From Lachnospiraceae bacterium (GTDB lineage: Bacteria > Bacillota > Clostridia > Lachnospirales > Lachnospiraceae), in the NCBI GenBank assembly GCA_017412055.1, contig JAFQOW010000054.1, positions 1 through 38,589 on the forward strand: a stretch of DNA of 38,589 nt, written 5' to 3'. Shown piece by piece: positions 24,377 through 33,571 of the stretch (positions are counted from its first letter, which is position 1; every line of letters starts with the position of its first letter). The position numbers and the translations under genes were made by a program. The notes under the pieces are model-generated. The model was not told the DNA's origin. It did not search any database and was given only the letters and a program-made list of their open reading frames with translations.

Positions 24377-26653
24377 ATGAGACAGAGAAGTAAGTTTAGT
24401 TTAAAAGCTAAGATATTGTCACTTATTGTTGCTGTTGGTTTGATCCTCGGTGGTCTTGTTAATAACCCATTTTTAGCAACAGAAAACGCACCGAAGTCAG
24501 TTGAAGCATCTGCTTCAGATTACGGTCTTGCAAGCAACATTCAGGATGGAGTTATACTTCATTGTTTTAACTGGAAATACAATGATATAAAATCAGAACT
24601 CGCTAGTATAGCAGCTGCTGGTTTTACATCAGTTCAGACATCACCAGCACAGGTTGGTGTTAGTTCAGGAATCTGGTACTGGCTTTATCAGCCACTTGGA
24701 TTCTACATTGGAACAAATGATTTAGGTACAAAGGATGAACTTAAGTCACTTTGTGAAGAAGCAGATAAGTACGGTATCAAGGTTATCGTAGACGTAGTAG
24801 CTAATCACCTTGCAGGTGATCACTCAAATATTCAGGGTGATTTAAAGGCTGGTTACTTCTGGCACACATATGGTACAGTTTCTAACTGGGCAGATCGTTA
24901 TCAGGTAACATACGGAGAAATCGGTATGCCAGACCTTGCTAGTGAAAATTCATATGTACAGCAGGTAGTTGCTAACTATGTTAACGAATTAGAGAATATA
25001 GGTGTAGACGGTATCCGTTGGGATGCTGCTAAGCACATTCAGTTACCAAGCGAAGGTTGTGCATTCTGGTCTACAGTTACAAATCAGGGATTATATCACT
25101 ATGGTGAAATCCTTGTTGGTCCAGATGACAGATCATCAGGTAACGAAGGTTTAATGAAGGAATACACAAATTATATGTCGGTTACTGACAGCACATATGG
25201 TAAGACACTTCGTGATTCATTTGCATCAGGTCAGGCTCCAGCATCTTATGGCAATTGGGCTGCAAAGGGAATCTCTAACAATAAGTTAGTATACTGGGGT
25301 GAAAGCCACGATACATGGTCAAATGGTTATGACTGGGGTTACTCACATGGTATGAGCCAGAACACAATCGACAGAGCATACGCAGTAGCAGCTAGCCGTA
25401 ATGAGATTACAGCATTATATTTCTCACGTCCATACTCAAATGTTAAGCAGAACATTTACGCTGGTCAGAAGGGTAGCACAGCATTTAAGAGCACAGAAGT
25501 AGCAGCTATCAATCATTTCCATAATGATATGAATGGTCAGGCTGATTACTATACAACAGGAAGCAACTGCTCAGTTATCACTCGTGAAAAGGGTGCAGTA
25601 ATTGTAGCAGGTAGCGGAAGCAACTTCTATGTATCAGTTCCAAATGGCGGAAGCTTAGCAGAGCCTGGTACATATTATGATAAGATTACTGGAAATAAGT
25701 GGAATGTAACATCATCAACTATTTCAGGTACAATTGGTTCAACAGGTATCGTAGTTCTTTACAAGGAAGGTTTTGGTGGTGGCACAGTTGTAACACCTAC
25801 ACCAACACCAAGTGCTGGTACAGTTTACTACAAGAACACAGATAACTGGAGCAATGTAAATGCTTACTATTGGAGCGATTCAAATAAATCTATGATGTCA
25901 TGGCCAGGAACTGCAATGACAAATGAAGGTGATGGAGTATATAGCATCGAAGTTCCAGAAGATGCACAGTATATTATCTTCAATAATGGTAGCTCACAGA
26001 CAGATGATTTAACACTTCAGGGAGCAGATAAGATTTATGAGAATGGTGTATGGTCAGATTATAATAATGAGGATGATCCAGAACCAACACCAACACCAAA
26101 CCCAGTAGAAGGTAATATCTTCTATCAGAATACAAATAACTGGAGTAAGGTATATGCATACTACTGGAGCGATTCAAATACACAGATGACTACATGGCCA
26201 GGTGTAGAGATGTCAGAAGTAGCTTCTGGAATCTATGGAACAACAATTCCAGAGGATGCACAGTATATCATCTTCACAAATGGTAGTGGTTCACAGACAG
26301 GTGACCTTACACTTCCAGGCTTATATAAGCTCTACAACAATGGAAATTGGTCAGATTATGGTTCAGAAGAAGAAGATCCAACACCAGATCCAGTAGGAAA
26401 CTACATTTACTATCAGAACACAAATAACTGGAGCAAGGTATATGCTTACTACTGGAGTGATTCAAATACACAGATGACTACATGGCCAGGTGAGGCTATG
26501 ACAAGTGTAGGAAGTGGTGTATATTCTATCGAGATACCAGAAGATGCACAGTATATCATCTTCACAAATGGTAGTGGTACACAAACAGGAGATTTAACAC
26601 TTCAGGGAATGAACAAAATTTATAACAACGGAAGCTGGTCTGATTACAACTAA
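24377..26653 (+). CDS. secreted GH13 alpha-amylase with three CBM26 modules
   Basis: I prefer ATG 24377 (758 aa; GGAGAAG just upstream) to ATG 24362, which lacks a site. A basic N-terminus, hydrophobic core LIVAVGLILGG and a VEASA-type cleavage region make a classical signal peptide. The catalytic triad is D216 (GIRWDAAKH), E244 (YGEIL) and D312 (GESHD). Three CBM26 modules begin near residues 480, 578 and 674, joined by PTPTP-type linkers. The last two are nearly identical in DNA. No LPXTG or SLH anchor is seen, so it is likely released or held only by its binding modules. It should act on starch outside the cell alongside the anchored paralogue. Confidence 0.92.
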   Translation: MRQRSKFSLKAKILSLIVAVGLILGGLVNNPFLATENAPKSVEASASDYGLASNIQDGVILHCFNWKYNDIKSELASIAAAGFTSVQTSPAQVGVSSGIWYWLYQPLGFYIGTNDLGTKDELKSLCEEADKYGIKVIVDVVANHLAGDHSNIQGDLKAGYFWHTYGTVSNWADRYQVTYGEIGMPDLASENSYVQQVVANYVNELENIGVDGIRWDAAKHIQLPSEGCAFWSTVTNQGLYHYGEILVGPDDRSSGNEGLMKEYTNYMSVTDSTYGKTLRDSFASGQAPASYGNWAAKGISNNKLVYWGESHDTWSNGYDWGYSHGMSQNTIDRAYAVAASRNEITALYFSRPYSNVKQNIYAGQKGSTAFKSTEVAAINHFHNDMNGQADYYTTGSNCSVITREKGAVIVAGSGSNFYVSVPNGGSLAEPGTYYDKITGNKWNVTSSTISGTIGSTGIVVLYKEGFGGGTVVTPTPTPSAGTVYYKNTDNWSNVNAYYWSDSNKSMMSWPGTAMTNEGDGVYSIEVPEDAQYIIFNNGSSQTDDLTLQGADKIYENGVWSDYNNEDDPEPTPTPNPVEGNIFYQNTNNWSKVYAYYWSDSNTQMTTWPGVEMSEVASGIYGTTIPEDAQYIIFTNGSGSQTGDLTLPGLYKLYNNGNWSDYGSEEEDPTPDPVGNYIYYQNTNNWSKVYAYYWSDSNTQMTTWPGEAMTSVGSGVYSIEIPEDAQYIIFTNGSGTQTGDLTLQGMNKIYNNGSWSDYN
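26123..26204 (+). repeat. CBM26 internal duplication, copy 1
   Basis: This 82-base stretch in module 2 of the secreted amylase recurs at 26411-26492 with four mismatches (78/82 identical), period 288 bp. The synonymous drift is very low compared with the other modules, which points to recent duplication or gene conversion. Confidence 0.85.
26411..26492 (+). repeat. CBM26 internal duplication, copy 2
   Basis: Second copy of the 82-base segment at 26123-26204, in module 3. It could allow slippage or recombination that changes module number. Confidence 0.85.
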
Positions 26654-26675
26654 AAATGATTTTAAGCTAATATTG

Positions 26676-26710
26676 ACCTCCAAGGTGGATTTCTACCTTG
26701 GAGGTTTTTT
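26676..26710 (+). terminator. terminator of the secreted amylase gene
   Basis: A perfect 11-bp stem ACCTCCAAGGT / ACCTTGGAGGT with an 8-base loop is followed by six T. Confidence 0.9.
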
Positions 26711-26728
26711 GTCGTAAAAAGCTTTAAT

Positions 26729-26757
26729 ATGACAAATGTAATATTTATAAATATGAT
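26729..26757 (+). promoter_or_regulatory. promoter of the Lnr-like ABC operon
   Basis: ATGACA (26729-26734), a 17-base spacer and TATGAT (26752-26757) lie about 95 bases before the ATPase start. The -35 box deviates at one position from TTGACA. Confidence 0.45.
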
Positions 26758-26851
26758 ATTATTCACTTTCTAAAAGTTAAATATTATGATAAAATTCATA
26801 ATGTAAAGAAAAGCATTTATAAAATTAATATAAAGAAAGGATGTATAAAAG

Positions 26852-27790
26852 ATGGGTAAAGTAATTGAGATTGATGGACTTGTAAAAAGATATAAAGAGT
26901 TAGTTGCTCTTGATCATTTCAATCTTGAAATTGAGGAAGGAGAGATATTTGGTCTACTTGGTCCAAATGGTAGTGGTAAATCGACTACTATAAGCTGTAT
27001 ATTAGGTTTACTTAAGTATGATAAAGGTGAAGTAAAAGTATTTGGTAAGCCAATGGAAGCTAGCAGCTATGAAAGTAAAAAGGACATAGGCGTTGTTCTT
27101 CAGAATGTGGCAGTATTTGATGAGTTAAATGTAGAGGAAAATATTGATTATTTCTGTGGACTTTATATTACAGATAAGAAGCTTAGAAAGCAGTATGTAG
27201 ATGAAGCTATAGAGTTTGCCGGCTTAGAGGAATTTAGGAAGTTTGTACCAAAGAAGCTTTCAGGTGGTCTTCTTAGAAGACTTAATATTGCTTGCGGTAT
27301 TGCACATAAGCCAAAGCTTATATTTATGGATGAACCTACTGTTGCAGTAGACCCACAGAGTAGAAATAAGATTCTTGAGGGAATCGTAGAGCTTAATAAG
27401 AAGGGTGCAACTATTATATATACTTCTCATTATATGGAAGAGGTAGAGCAGATATGTTCTAGAATAGCTATAATGGATCAGGGCAAGAATCTTGCTATTG
27501 GTACAAAGGAACAGCTTAAGGATATGATTAAGACAGGAGAAACTATTCAGGCTGAAATATTAAACCTTTCAGATGATATTATGGAAGAAGTGAAGAGTTT
27601 GCCACATGTATATAAGGTAGAGTATATTGATAATCATTTGAAGGTACATTATACAAAGGGACAGAGAAACCTTGTAAGACTTATAGATTTCTTTAAGAAT
27701 AAGGATGTACAGTTTGGTAGAGTTTATTCTGAGCTTCCGACTTTAAATGATGTATTCCTTGAAATTACAGGAAAAGAACTTAGAGATTAG
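26852..27790 (+). CDS. ABC transporter ATP-binding protein (LnrL/NatA-like)
   Basis: The 312-aa ATPase has Walker A GPNGSGKST near residue 39, a Q-loop VLQNVAVFDEL, the signature LSGGLLRRLNIA (LSGGL rather than LSGGQ), Walker B LIFMDEPT and a switch His in YTSHYMEE. A C-terminal domain of about 85 residues follows, as in DrrA/NatA-type drug-export ATPases. It pairs with the two ABC-2 permeases encoded next, with a kinase/regulator pair behind them. This is the same gene set as the Bacillus linearmycin-resistance system LnrJKLMN, so it probably exports or resists a membrane-active compound; the actual substrate is unknown. AAAGGA lies upstream. Confidence 0.9.
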   Translation: MGKVIEIDGLVKRYKELVALDHFNLEIEEGEIFGLLGPNGSGKSTTISCILGLLKYDKGEVKVFGKPMEASSYESKKDIGVVLQNVAVFDELNVEENIDYFCGLYITDKKLRKQYVDEAIEFAGLEEFRKFVPKKLSGGLLRRLNIACGIAHKPKLIFMDEPTVAVDPQSRNKILEGIVELNKKGATIIYTSHYMEEVEQICSRIAIMDQGKNLAIGTKEQLKDMIKTGETIQAEILNLSDDIMEEVKSLPHVYKVEYIDNHLKVHYTKGQRNLVRLIDFFKNKDVQFGRVYSELPTLNDVFLEITGKELRD

Positions 27791-27801
27791 GGGGAAAGAC
27801 T

Positions 27802-28971
27802 ATGTTTTGGCATTTGTATAAATATAGGTTAAAGGTTCTTTTTAATGAAAAGATGCTTTTTTTCTGGACAGGAATATTCCCTATAATATTAGGAACTTTA
27901 TTTTATATGGTATTTTCTGATATAACAGAAAAGTCAGAGAATGTATCGTCTATAAATGTTGTAATATCAACTGAAAATAGTGATGCTATTGTAGAAGAAA
28001 TCGTAAAGAGCGATAATTCTTTTGCATCATTTATAGATAGCATGATTTCAGAAGGGTATTTTGATGTGGATTATGCTGATTATGCCACTGCGAAAGAGAT
28101 GCTAGCAGATGAAAAATCAGATGGAATGCTTCTTGTTGAACCAACAGAAAAAGGTGTAGCAAGTTCGCTTGTATTTTCTAAAAGTGGAATGAATCAGACT
28201 ATCCTTAAGTATATTATCAATACATATAATCAGGGTATGATGGTAGCAGAAGATACAGCTATGAATGCACCAGATAGGTTAGAGGCAGTATTAGCTGAAA
28301 TATATAATAATGAAAATATTAATAAAAATATTTCAGTGACTGTTGGGGATATGGACCCATATAATCAGTATTACTTTGCATTATTTGCTATGACTTGTAT
28401 GTTTGGTGCAAGTTTTGGTATGGTTAATACAGCACATAGCCAGGCTGACCAGTCATCTGTAGGAATGAGAAGAGCCGCTTCGCCTACAAAGAAAATGGCA
28501 ATGGTTATATCTGAATATTTTGCGGCAGTAACTATTACAGAGATTTTATTTGTTGTACTTTTAGTATATCTTACGGCTGTTTTAGGAATTAATCTTGGAA
28601 ATAAGTATGGATTAATACTTTTTGCTAGCGTTATGGCATCTCTGCTTGGCGTAGCTATAGGATACTTCTTTGGAGTGGTTGTAAAGGGTAAGCAAGCATT
28701 TAAGGATGGAGTAATGATGGCAACCATATTATTCCTTAACTTCTTAGCAGGACTTATGATGGGAAATATGAAATATATTATAGAAAAGTCTTGTCCAATA
28801 GTTAATAGAATTAATCCAGCGGCGATTATTTCAGATTGTTTTTATTCAATATGTGTATATAATGATATGAATCTATATACAAGATGTATCGTATCTATGG
28901 GCATATGGACAGTTATATTGGCAGTATGTTCAATTAGTATATTAAGGAGGGAAAAATATGCAAACTTATAA
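27802..28971 (+). CDS. ABC-2 type permease (LnrM-like)
   Basis: This 389-aa membrane protein has one N-terminal helix, a large extracytoplasmic loop (about residues 45-190) and then five or six helices, the ABC-2/DrrB-YhgE pattern of large-loop permeases. It follows the ATPase after 11 bases with a GGGGGAAAG site. Its end overlaps the next permease start by 14 bases. Together they probably form a heterodimeric channel. In Lnr-type systems the extracytoplasmic loops are thought to meet lipid-like antibiotics. Confidence 0.85.
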   Translation: MFWHLYKYRLKVLFNEKMLFFWTGIFPIILGTLFYMVFSDITEKSENVSSINVVISTENSDAIVEEIVKSDNSFASFIDSMISEGYFDVDYADYATAKEMLADEKSDGMLLVEPTEKGVASSLVFSKSGMNQTILKYIINTYNQGMMVAEDTAMNAPDRLEAVLAEIYNNENINKNISVTVGDMDPYNQYYFALFAMTCMFGASFGMVNTAHSQADQSSVGMRRAASPTKKMAMVISEYFAAVTITEILFVVLLVYLTAVLGINLGNKYGLILFASVMASLLGVAIGYFFGVVVKGKQAFKDGVMMATILFLNFLAGLMMGNMKYIIEKSCPIVNRINPAAIISDCFYSICVYNDMNLYTRCIVSMGIWTVILAVCSISILRREKYANL

Positions 28972-30148
28972 GACGTTTTTAAAAATAGCATTAAAGAATA
29001 TTCCTTCCATAATTAGTTATTTTATTATATTTGCTATAATTGCAATCATGTCTACTTCTCAGAGTGAGGAAAATGAAAAATTAATATATCAGGATGAAGC
29101 TATTAAATTTACTGTATTTAACAGAGATGGAAGTAAGACAGGTGAAGCTATTAAGGAATGCTTATCTGAAAAGAATAAGTATGTAGAGATAGAAGATAAC
29201 GAAGAAACTATAAGAGTTGCTTTGTATTATAGAGATATCTATTATGCAGTAGTAGTTCCTGAAGGCTTTGAAGAGGCTATTAAAAATGGCGAAGATATGG
29301 AGCTTATGAATTATAAGGTGCCAGATAGCGCTATGGGATATTATATGGATTTAACATTAGAGTCTTATGCGAAAACCCTTAAGGGATATGTAGCAGCAGG
29401 ATATTCTATAGATGAAGCTAATGATGAGGCTATTGAAACATTAAAGAATACTGTAGAAGTTAATTTGTTATCAGATGTAGAATCGGATAAAACAATAGGT
29501 AATCCAATGTTTGGAGCAACGGATGATAAGCCAAGTATTTACTATTTTTATCAGTATGTTCCTTATATCTTCCTTGCTATTATGATATCAGGTGTTGGAC
29601 CTATAATGATAACTTTTGGTAAGTCAGATATAAGAAAGAGAGTTGCGGTATCATCTCAGAGCTTTAAAAGCTATAGTGCGCAGATGTTTTTAGGCGTTGT
29701 GACATGTGGGTTGGCACTTCTTGCATTGTTCAATATACTTGCGATGATTTTATATGCAGAAAATATTAGTTTTGCAGGAATAGTAAGTTATGTTATTATT
29801 ACAGCATGCTTATTAGCGGTAAGTATGGGTATAACATATCTTGGTGGAAACTTATTTAATAAAACAGCTACAATGGGAGCTTTTTCCAATGTTGTATCTT
29901 TAGGTTTTTCATTCCTTGGTGGTATATTTGTTCCATTGGAATTCTTTGGAGCAACTATGAAGAATATTGCTAGATTTACACCGACTTACTGGTATGTAAG
30001 AGCAAATGAAGCAATAACAGGCATAAAGAGTTTTGCAGATATTAATATGGAGGAGTTCGCATTAGCTTGTGGCGTACAGTTGCTATTTGCGGTGGCATTC
30101 TTTAGCATCGGACTTGCAGTGTCAAAGTATAAGAGAGAGGCAGCTTAA
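28958..30148 (+). CDS. ABC-2 type permease (LnrN-like)
   Basis: The 396-aa permease has the same topology as its neighbour: an N-terminal helix near residues 12-30, a long acidic loop to about residue 195 and a six-helix C-terminal part. That part contains FSNVVSLGFSFLGGIFVPLEF, a block typical of ABC-2 permeases. The sequence differs enough from the upstream permease to indicate an old duplication. AAGGAGGG in the end of the previous gene drives its start. Confidence 0.85.
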   Translation: MQTYKTFLKIALKNIPSIISYFIIFAIIAIMSTSQSEENEKLIYQDEAIKFTVFNRDGSKTGEAIKECLSEKNKYVEIEDNEETIRVALYYRDIYYAVVVPEGFEEAIKNGEDMELMNYKVPDSAMGYYMDLTLESYAKTLKGYVAAGYSIDEANDEAIETLKNTVEVNLLSDVESDKTIGNPMFGATDDKPSIYYFYQYVPYIFLAIMISGVGPIMITFGKSDIRKRVAVSSQSFKSYSAQMFLGVVTCGLALLALFNILAMILYAENISFAGIVSYVIITACLLAVSMGITYLGGNLFNKTATMGAFSNVVSLGFSFLGGIFVPLEFFGATMKNIARFTPTYWYVRANEAITGIKSFADINMEEFALACGVQLLFAVAFFSIGLAVSKYKREAA

Positions 30149-30157
30149 AGATAAGAT

Positions 30158-31243
30158 ATGACAGCACTTATAGACAGAATTATAATTTTTTTATTATCTA
30201 TATTGCTATTAAAGGTAGAACAGGTAGACTATTTAACGGTCTGCCTGATTCTCGTTGTTATTATTAGTATATGTATCAATATATATTATGAAAATAAAAT
30301 AGCAGTTAGAGTCGCATCGATAATATATATAGCTATGTGCATTGCGTTTCCACAATTCAGTTGTTTTATGCCGATTATCGTATATGAATGTGGTAAAAGG
30401 GAATACAACATATATGTCCCTTTTCATATGATAATGGGAATATGTGGTTATTTATCTTATATTCAAGGTGAAAGCGAAGTTGTTATAATAGCAAAGATTA
30501 CTTTATTTATGGCCATTGGTTATGTATTTGGAGTAAGAAGTTACAAGGATGAAGTAAAGGATAATATAATTCATAATCTTCAGGATGAGGAATCATATCT
30601 TAGGCAATCAAATAGACAAAAGCAAGATGATTTATTAAGAAATCAAGATTTTGAGATACATGCAGCTACATTAGCTGAACGAAATAGAATAGCAAGAGAG
30701 ATTCATGATCATGTGGGACATATGATTTCTAGAGCATTGCTTCAGTTAGGTGCTATAATGGCTATTAATAAAGATGAGAAAACAAAGGAGCCATTAATGG
30801 CACTTAAGGGTTCTTTAGATACAGCAATGAACAATATAAGAGAAAGTGTTCATGATATTAAGGACGAAGCCTTAGACTTGGAGTATATGATAAATGATAT
30901 AGTGAAGGAGTATGATAACCTAAATATAGAGTTAGATTATGATATGAGTAAATATGCTGCCAAAGAACTTAAATATTGCTATGTAGCCATAATTAAGGAA
31001 GCGTTAACAAATACTGTTAAGCATAGCAATGCTACAAAGGTTCAGATAGTAGTAAGAGAGCATCCTGCTTTATATCAGCTTCTTATAGAAGATAATGGGA
31101 CTGTTACGGATAAGAAGAAAAATGATACAACAGGTATTGGTCTTGACAATATGAGAGAACGAGTGTCAGCATTTAAAGGGAATATGCTGGTTACAAAAGA
31201 AACTGGATTTAAGATTTTTATTTCGATTCCAAAGGAGAACTAA
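30158..31243 (+). CDS. sensor histidine kinase, HisKA_3 (NarL-type partner)
   Basis: The 361-aa kinase has a hydrophobic N-terminal region of four to five helices (residues about 5-130) with hardly any extracellular loop, then a coiled coil. The HisKA_3 phospho-acceptor is H183 in AREIHDHVGHMISRAL. An HATPase domain follows with EALTNTVKHSNATKV, EDNGT and TGIGLDNMRERV. Such intramembrane-sensing kinases commonly monitor envelope stress or their own transporter. It is coupled to the regulator gene after three bases. Its ribosome site is weak, suggesting low expression relative to the permeases. Confidence 0.9.
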   Translation: MTALIDRIIIFLLSILLLKVEQVDYLTVCLILVVIISICINIYYENKIAVRVASIIYIAMCIAFPQFSCFMPIIVYECGKREYNIYVPFHMIMGICGYLSYIQGESEVVIIAKITLFMAIGYVFGVRSYKDEVKDNIIHNLQDEESYLRQSNRQKQDDLLRNQDFEIHAATLAERNRIAREIHDHVGHMISRALLQLGAIMAINKDEKTKEPLMALKGSLDTAMNNIRESVHDIKDEALDLEYMINDIVKEYDNLNIELDYDMSKYAAKELKYCYVAIIKEALTNTVKHSNATKVQIVVREHPALYQLLIEDNGTVTDKKKNDTTGIGLDNMRERVSAFKGNMLVTKETGFKIFISIPKEN

Positions 31244-31246
31244 GAT

Positions 31247-31903
31247 ATGAGAGTATTAGTAGTAGATGATGATGCATTTGTAACAATGTCTCTTAAAACA
31301 ATATTAGAGTGTGATGATGATATAGAAGTAGTTGCTATAGGAAATAATGGAGAACAGGCAATTTCTCTTTATAAGGAGCATAAGCCTGATGTGCTTTTGA
31401 TGGATATTAGAATGGATGTAATGAATGGACTTGAAGCGGCAGAGGAAATATTCGCAATTGATAAGTCGGCAAATATACTTTTCTTGACTACATTTTCAGA
31501 TGATGAGTATATAATTAAGGCTTTAAATATAGGTGCGAGAGGATATCTGTTGAAGCAGGATTTTGAAAGTATAATACCTGCTATCAAAGCCGCATACAGT
31601 GGACAAAGTGTGTTTGGTGGTCAGGTTGTGTCAAAACTTCCAAGTCTAATGAATAAATCAGGATATATGGATAAAGAAGGACAAAATTTGGAAAATGAAG
31701 TAGATGGTAAAATCTTTCCAGAGGATATTACAAAGAAAGAAATAGAAGTAATGGAACAAGTTGCTTATGGTCTTAATAATAAGGAGATTGCAACCAAGTT
31801 ATGTTTAAGTGAAGGAACGGTAAGGAATTATATAAGCACAATTTTAGAGAAACTTCAGCTAAGAGATAGAACGCAGCTTGCTATTTACTATCTTAAAAGA
31901 TAG
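31247..31903 (+). CDS. response regulator, NarL/LuxR family
   Basis: This 218-aa regulator has a receiver domain with the acidic pair VVDDD, phospho-acceptor D53 (LLMDIRMD), a TTF switch and the conserved Lys in LLKQD. A LuxR-type HTH follows (TKKEIEVMEQVAYGLNNKEIATKLCLSEGTVRNYI). It is cotranscribed with the kinase and the three ABC genes and most likely activates that operon. No terminator is visible between it and the palindromic promoter at 31929, so read-through into the next operon is possible. Confidence 0.92.
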   Translation: MRVLVVDDDAFVTMSLKTILECDDDIEVVAIGNNGEQAISLYKEHKPDVLLMDIRMDVMNGLEAAEEIFAIDKSANILFLTTFSDDEYIIKALNIGARGYLLKQDFESIIPAIKAAYSGQSVFGGQVVSKLPSLMNKSGYMDKEGQNLENEVDGKIFPEDITKKEIEVMEQVAYGLNNKEIATKLCLSEGTVRNYISTILEKLQLRDRTQLAIYYLKR

Positions 31904-31928
31904 AAAGTTAAAATTTAATAAAAATGTA

Positions 31929-31984
31929 TTGACAAGTCCGTATCTATACTGTATATATACATATATACAGTATAGATACGGACT
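31929..31984 (+). promoter_or_regulatory. promoter overlapped by a 50-bp perfect palindrome (YtrA-type operator)
   Basis: TTGACA (31929-31934), exactly 17 bases and TATATA (31952-31957) form a near-ideal promoter. Bases 31935-31984 are a perfect inverted repeat: 24 bp, a 2-base centre (AC) and 24 bp, starting AGTCCGTATCTATACTG. The repeat begins right after the -35 box and swallows the -10 box. A GntR/YtrA-type repressor gene lies inside the operon, so this is its probable operator. In RNA it could also form a long hairpin at the 5' end of the message. Confidence 0.85.
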
Positions 31985-32008
31985 GTTATACTTATTAGGA
32001 GGGATAAA

Positions 32009-32860
32009 ATGATAAAGGTTGAAAATGTTACAAAATTTTTTGAGGAATATGGATTTACATTAAGGAATATAAGCTTTTCTATTCCTAAGGGATATATATG
32101 TGGGCTTATTGGCGAAAATGGAGCAGGTAAGACCACTCTTATAAATATGTTAATTGGCCTATATCGTCCTAACAAAGGTGAGATTTACATTAACGGTAGC
32201 GATGTAGTTTTGGATGAGATAAAAGCAAAGGACCAGATAGGGTATGTGTTGTCTGAAGAGCTTTTTGATCCATATTTAACTCTTATCGGAAATGCAAATA
32301 CATACGGCAAATATTATAGTAATTATGATTCTAAGGTTTTTATGGAATATTGTGATAGATTTGAATTAAATTACAATTCTAAATTAAAGACATTATCAAA
32401 GGGACAAAAACTTAAGTTTCAATTTGCATTTGCGCTTTCACATAATCCATTATTGCTAGTTTTAGATGAACCGACAGCAAACTTTGAACCAAAATTTAGA
32501 AAAGAGTTTTTCAAGATTTTAACAGATTTTATATCGGACGGTGAGCATAGTGTAATATTAGCTACACATTTGACATCTGATTTGGAAGTTATAGGTGATT
32601 ATATTACATTTCTTCATAAGGGAAAGTTAGTATTCTCGAGAGATAAAGAGACCTTGATTAGTTCGTATAGATTGTTGCAGGGTGAAGCATATAAAGCAAA
32701 CACATTAAATAAAGAGAAAATAGTTCATATGGAAAAGAAGGATGGACTTATGAGAGCACTTGTGAAACATCGTAGCTTTGATGAGTATGATAAAGAAATA
32801 GTTGTTAGCATTCCTACGATTGAAGATATAATGTATCACTATATTAAGGAGGATAAATAA
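32009..32860 (+). CDS. ABC transporter ATP-binding protein (YtrB-like)
   Basis: The 283-aa ATPase has Walker A GENGAGKTT near residue 37, the degenerate signature LSKGQKLKFQFA, Walker B LLVLDEPT and a switch His in LATHLTSD. The KGQ form and the C-terminal tail match the YtrB/BcrA-like ATPases of Firmicutes cell-envelope operons. Strong AGGAGGG precedes its ATG. It shares a TAATG overlap with the following membrane protein, its likely partner. In Bacillus the ytr operon is induced by wall antibiotics; the substrate here is unknown. Confidence 0.88.
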   Translation: MIKVENVTKFFEEYGFTLRNISFSIPKGYICGLIGENGAGKTTLINMLIGLYRPNKGEIYINGSDVVLDEIKAKDQIGYVLSEELFDPYLTLIGNANTYGKYYSNYDSKVFMEYCDRFELNYNSKLKTLSKGQKLKFQFAFALSHNPLLLVLDEPTANFEPKFRKEFFKILTDFISDGEHSVILATHLTSDLEVIGDYITFLHKGKLVFSRDKETLISSYRLLQGEAYKANTLNKEKIVHMEKKDGLMRALVKHRSFDEYDKEIVVSIPTIEDIMYHYIKEDK

Positions 32861-33528
32861 TGTATAGAAATGTAATTAATGATTATAGAAGTCATTTTAA
32901 AAGTGCTGTGAAACGTGTATGGGATAGTGCTGGTTGGATACTTGTTTTTTTATGTTATTTTACGCTTGAAATAATTATAGCTGAGGAAAGAGAGTGGTCT
33001 TTTTTTCTAATAGCGTTTCCGAGTATTATGGCATATATGATTGCTAGAATGTATGGTGGATTTTTTAATAAAACATTTTATTTATGTCCCATGGATGCTA
33101 GTGAAAGAAGAAATTATGCTATTCATAGTTATAGATTAAGAATTATTATTACAAGTATAATATTCTTATTATTTAATTTACCACCAGTTATATTGGGTAT
33201 GTATTCTATTCCTGTATTATTATGCAGAATGTTAGTATTTGGATGTGTGACTGTTTCTGCAAACATTTATTGCCAGTCTAAAAAGGTTGATAATAAGGAA
33301 GTTTATTCGTTTATTGGAAATTATATGACAGTAAACATTTGGTCAAATATATATAATTTTATCGCTGTGATTTTTATGGGATGTATAGATTCGTATGATA
33401 TAAAACAGATAGATAAAGGGTCAATGGTTATGATTGCAGTATTAGTTATTTCACAGTTAATTGTAACTATATATAAGGTGAGGAGATTTTACTGGCAATC
33501 TATAGTGGTGATGGAATTTTACAAATAA
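32860..33528 (+). CDS. membrane protein, ABC permease partner
   Basis: This 222-aa protein has about six hydrophobic segments (for example AGWILVFLCYFTLEIII, IITSIIFLLFNLPPVILG and IAVIFMGCI) and no soluble domain. It is translationally coupled to the ATPase gene. It does not resemble a textbook ABC-2 permease. Position and topology make it the membrane component of a YtrC/D-like unit. Confidence 0.75.
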   Translation: MYRNVINDYRSHFKSAVKRVWDSAGWILVFLCYFTLEIIIAEEREWSFFLIAFPSIMAYMIARMYGGFFNKTFYLCPMDASERRNYAIHSYRLRIIITSIIFLLFNLPPVILGMYSIPVLLCRMLVFGCVTVSANIYCQSKKVDNKEVYSFIGNYMTVNIWSNIYNFIAVIFMGCIDSYDIKQIDKGSMVMIAVLVISQLIVTIYKVRRFYWQSIVVMEFYK

Positions 33529-33571
33529 GATTTTTTAATAGATTTTTTAGTCATAGAAATGGAGGAAATAT

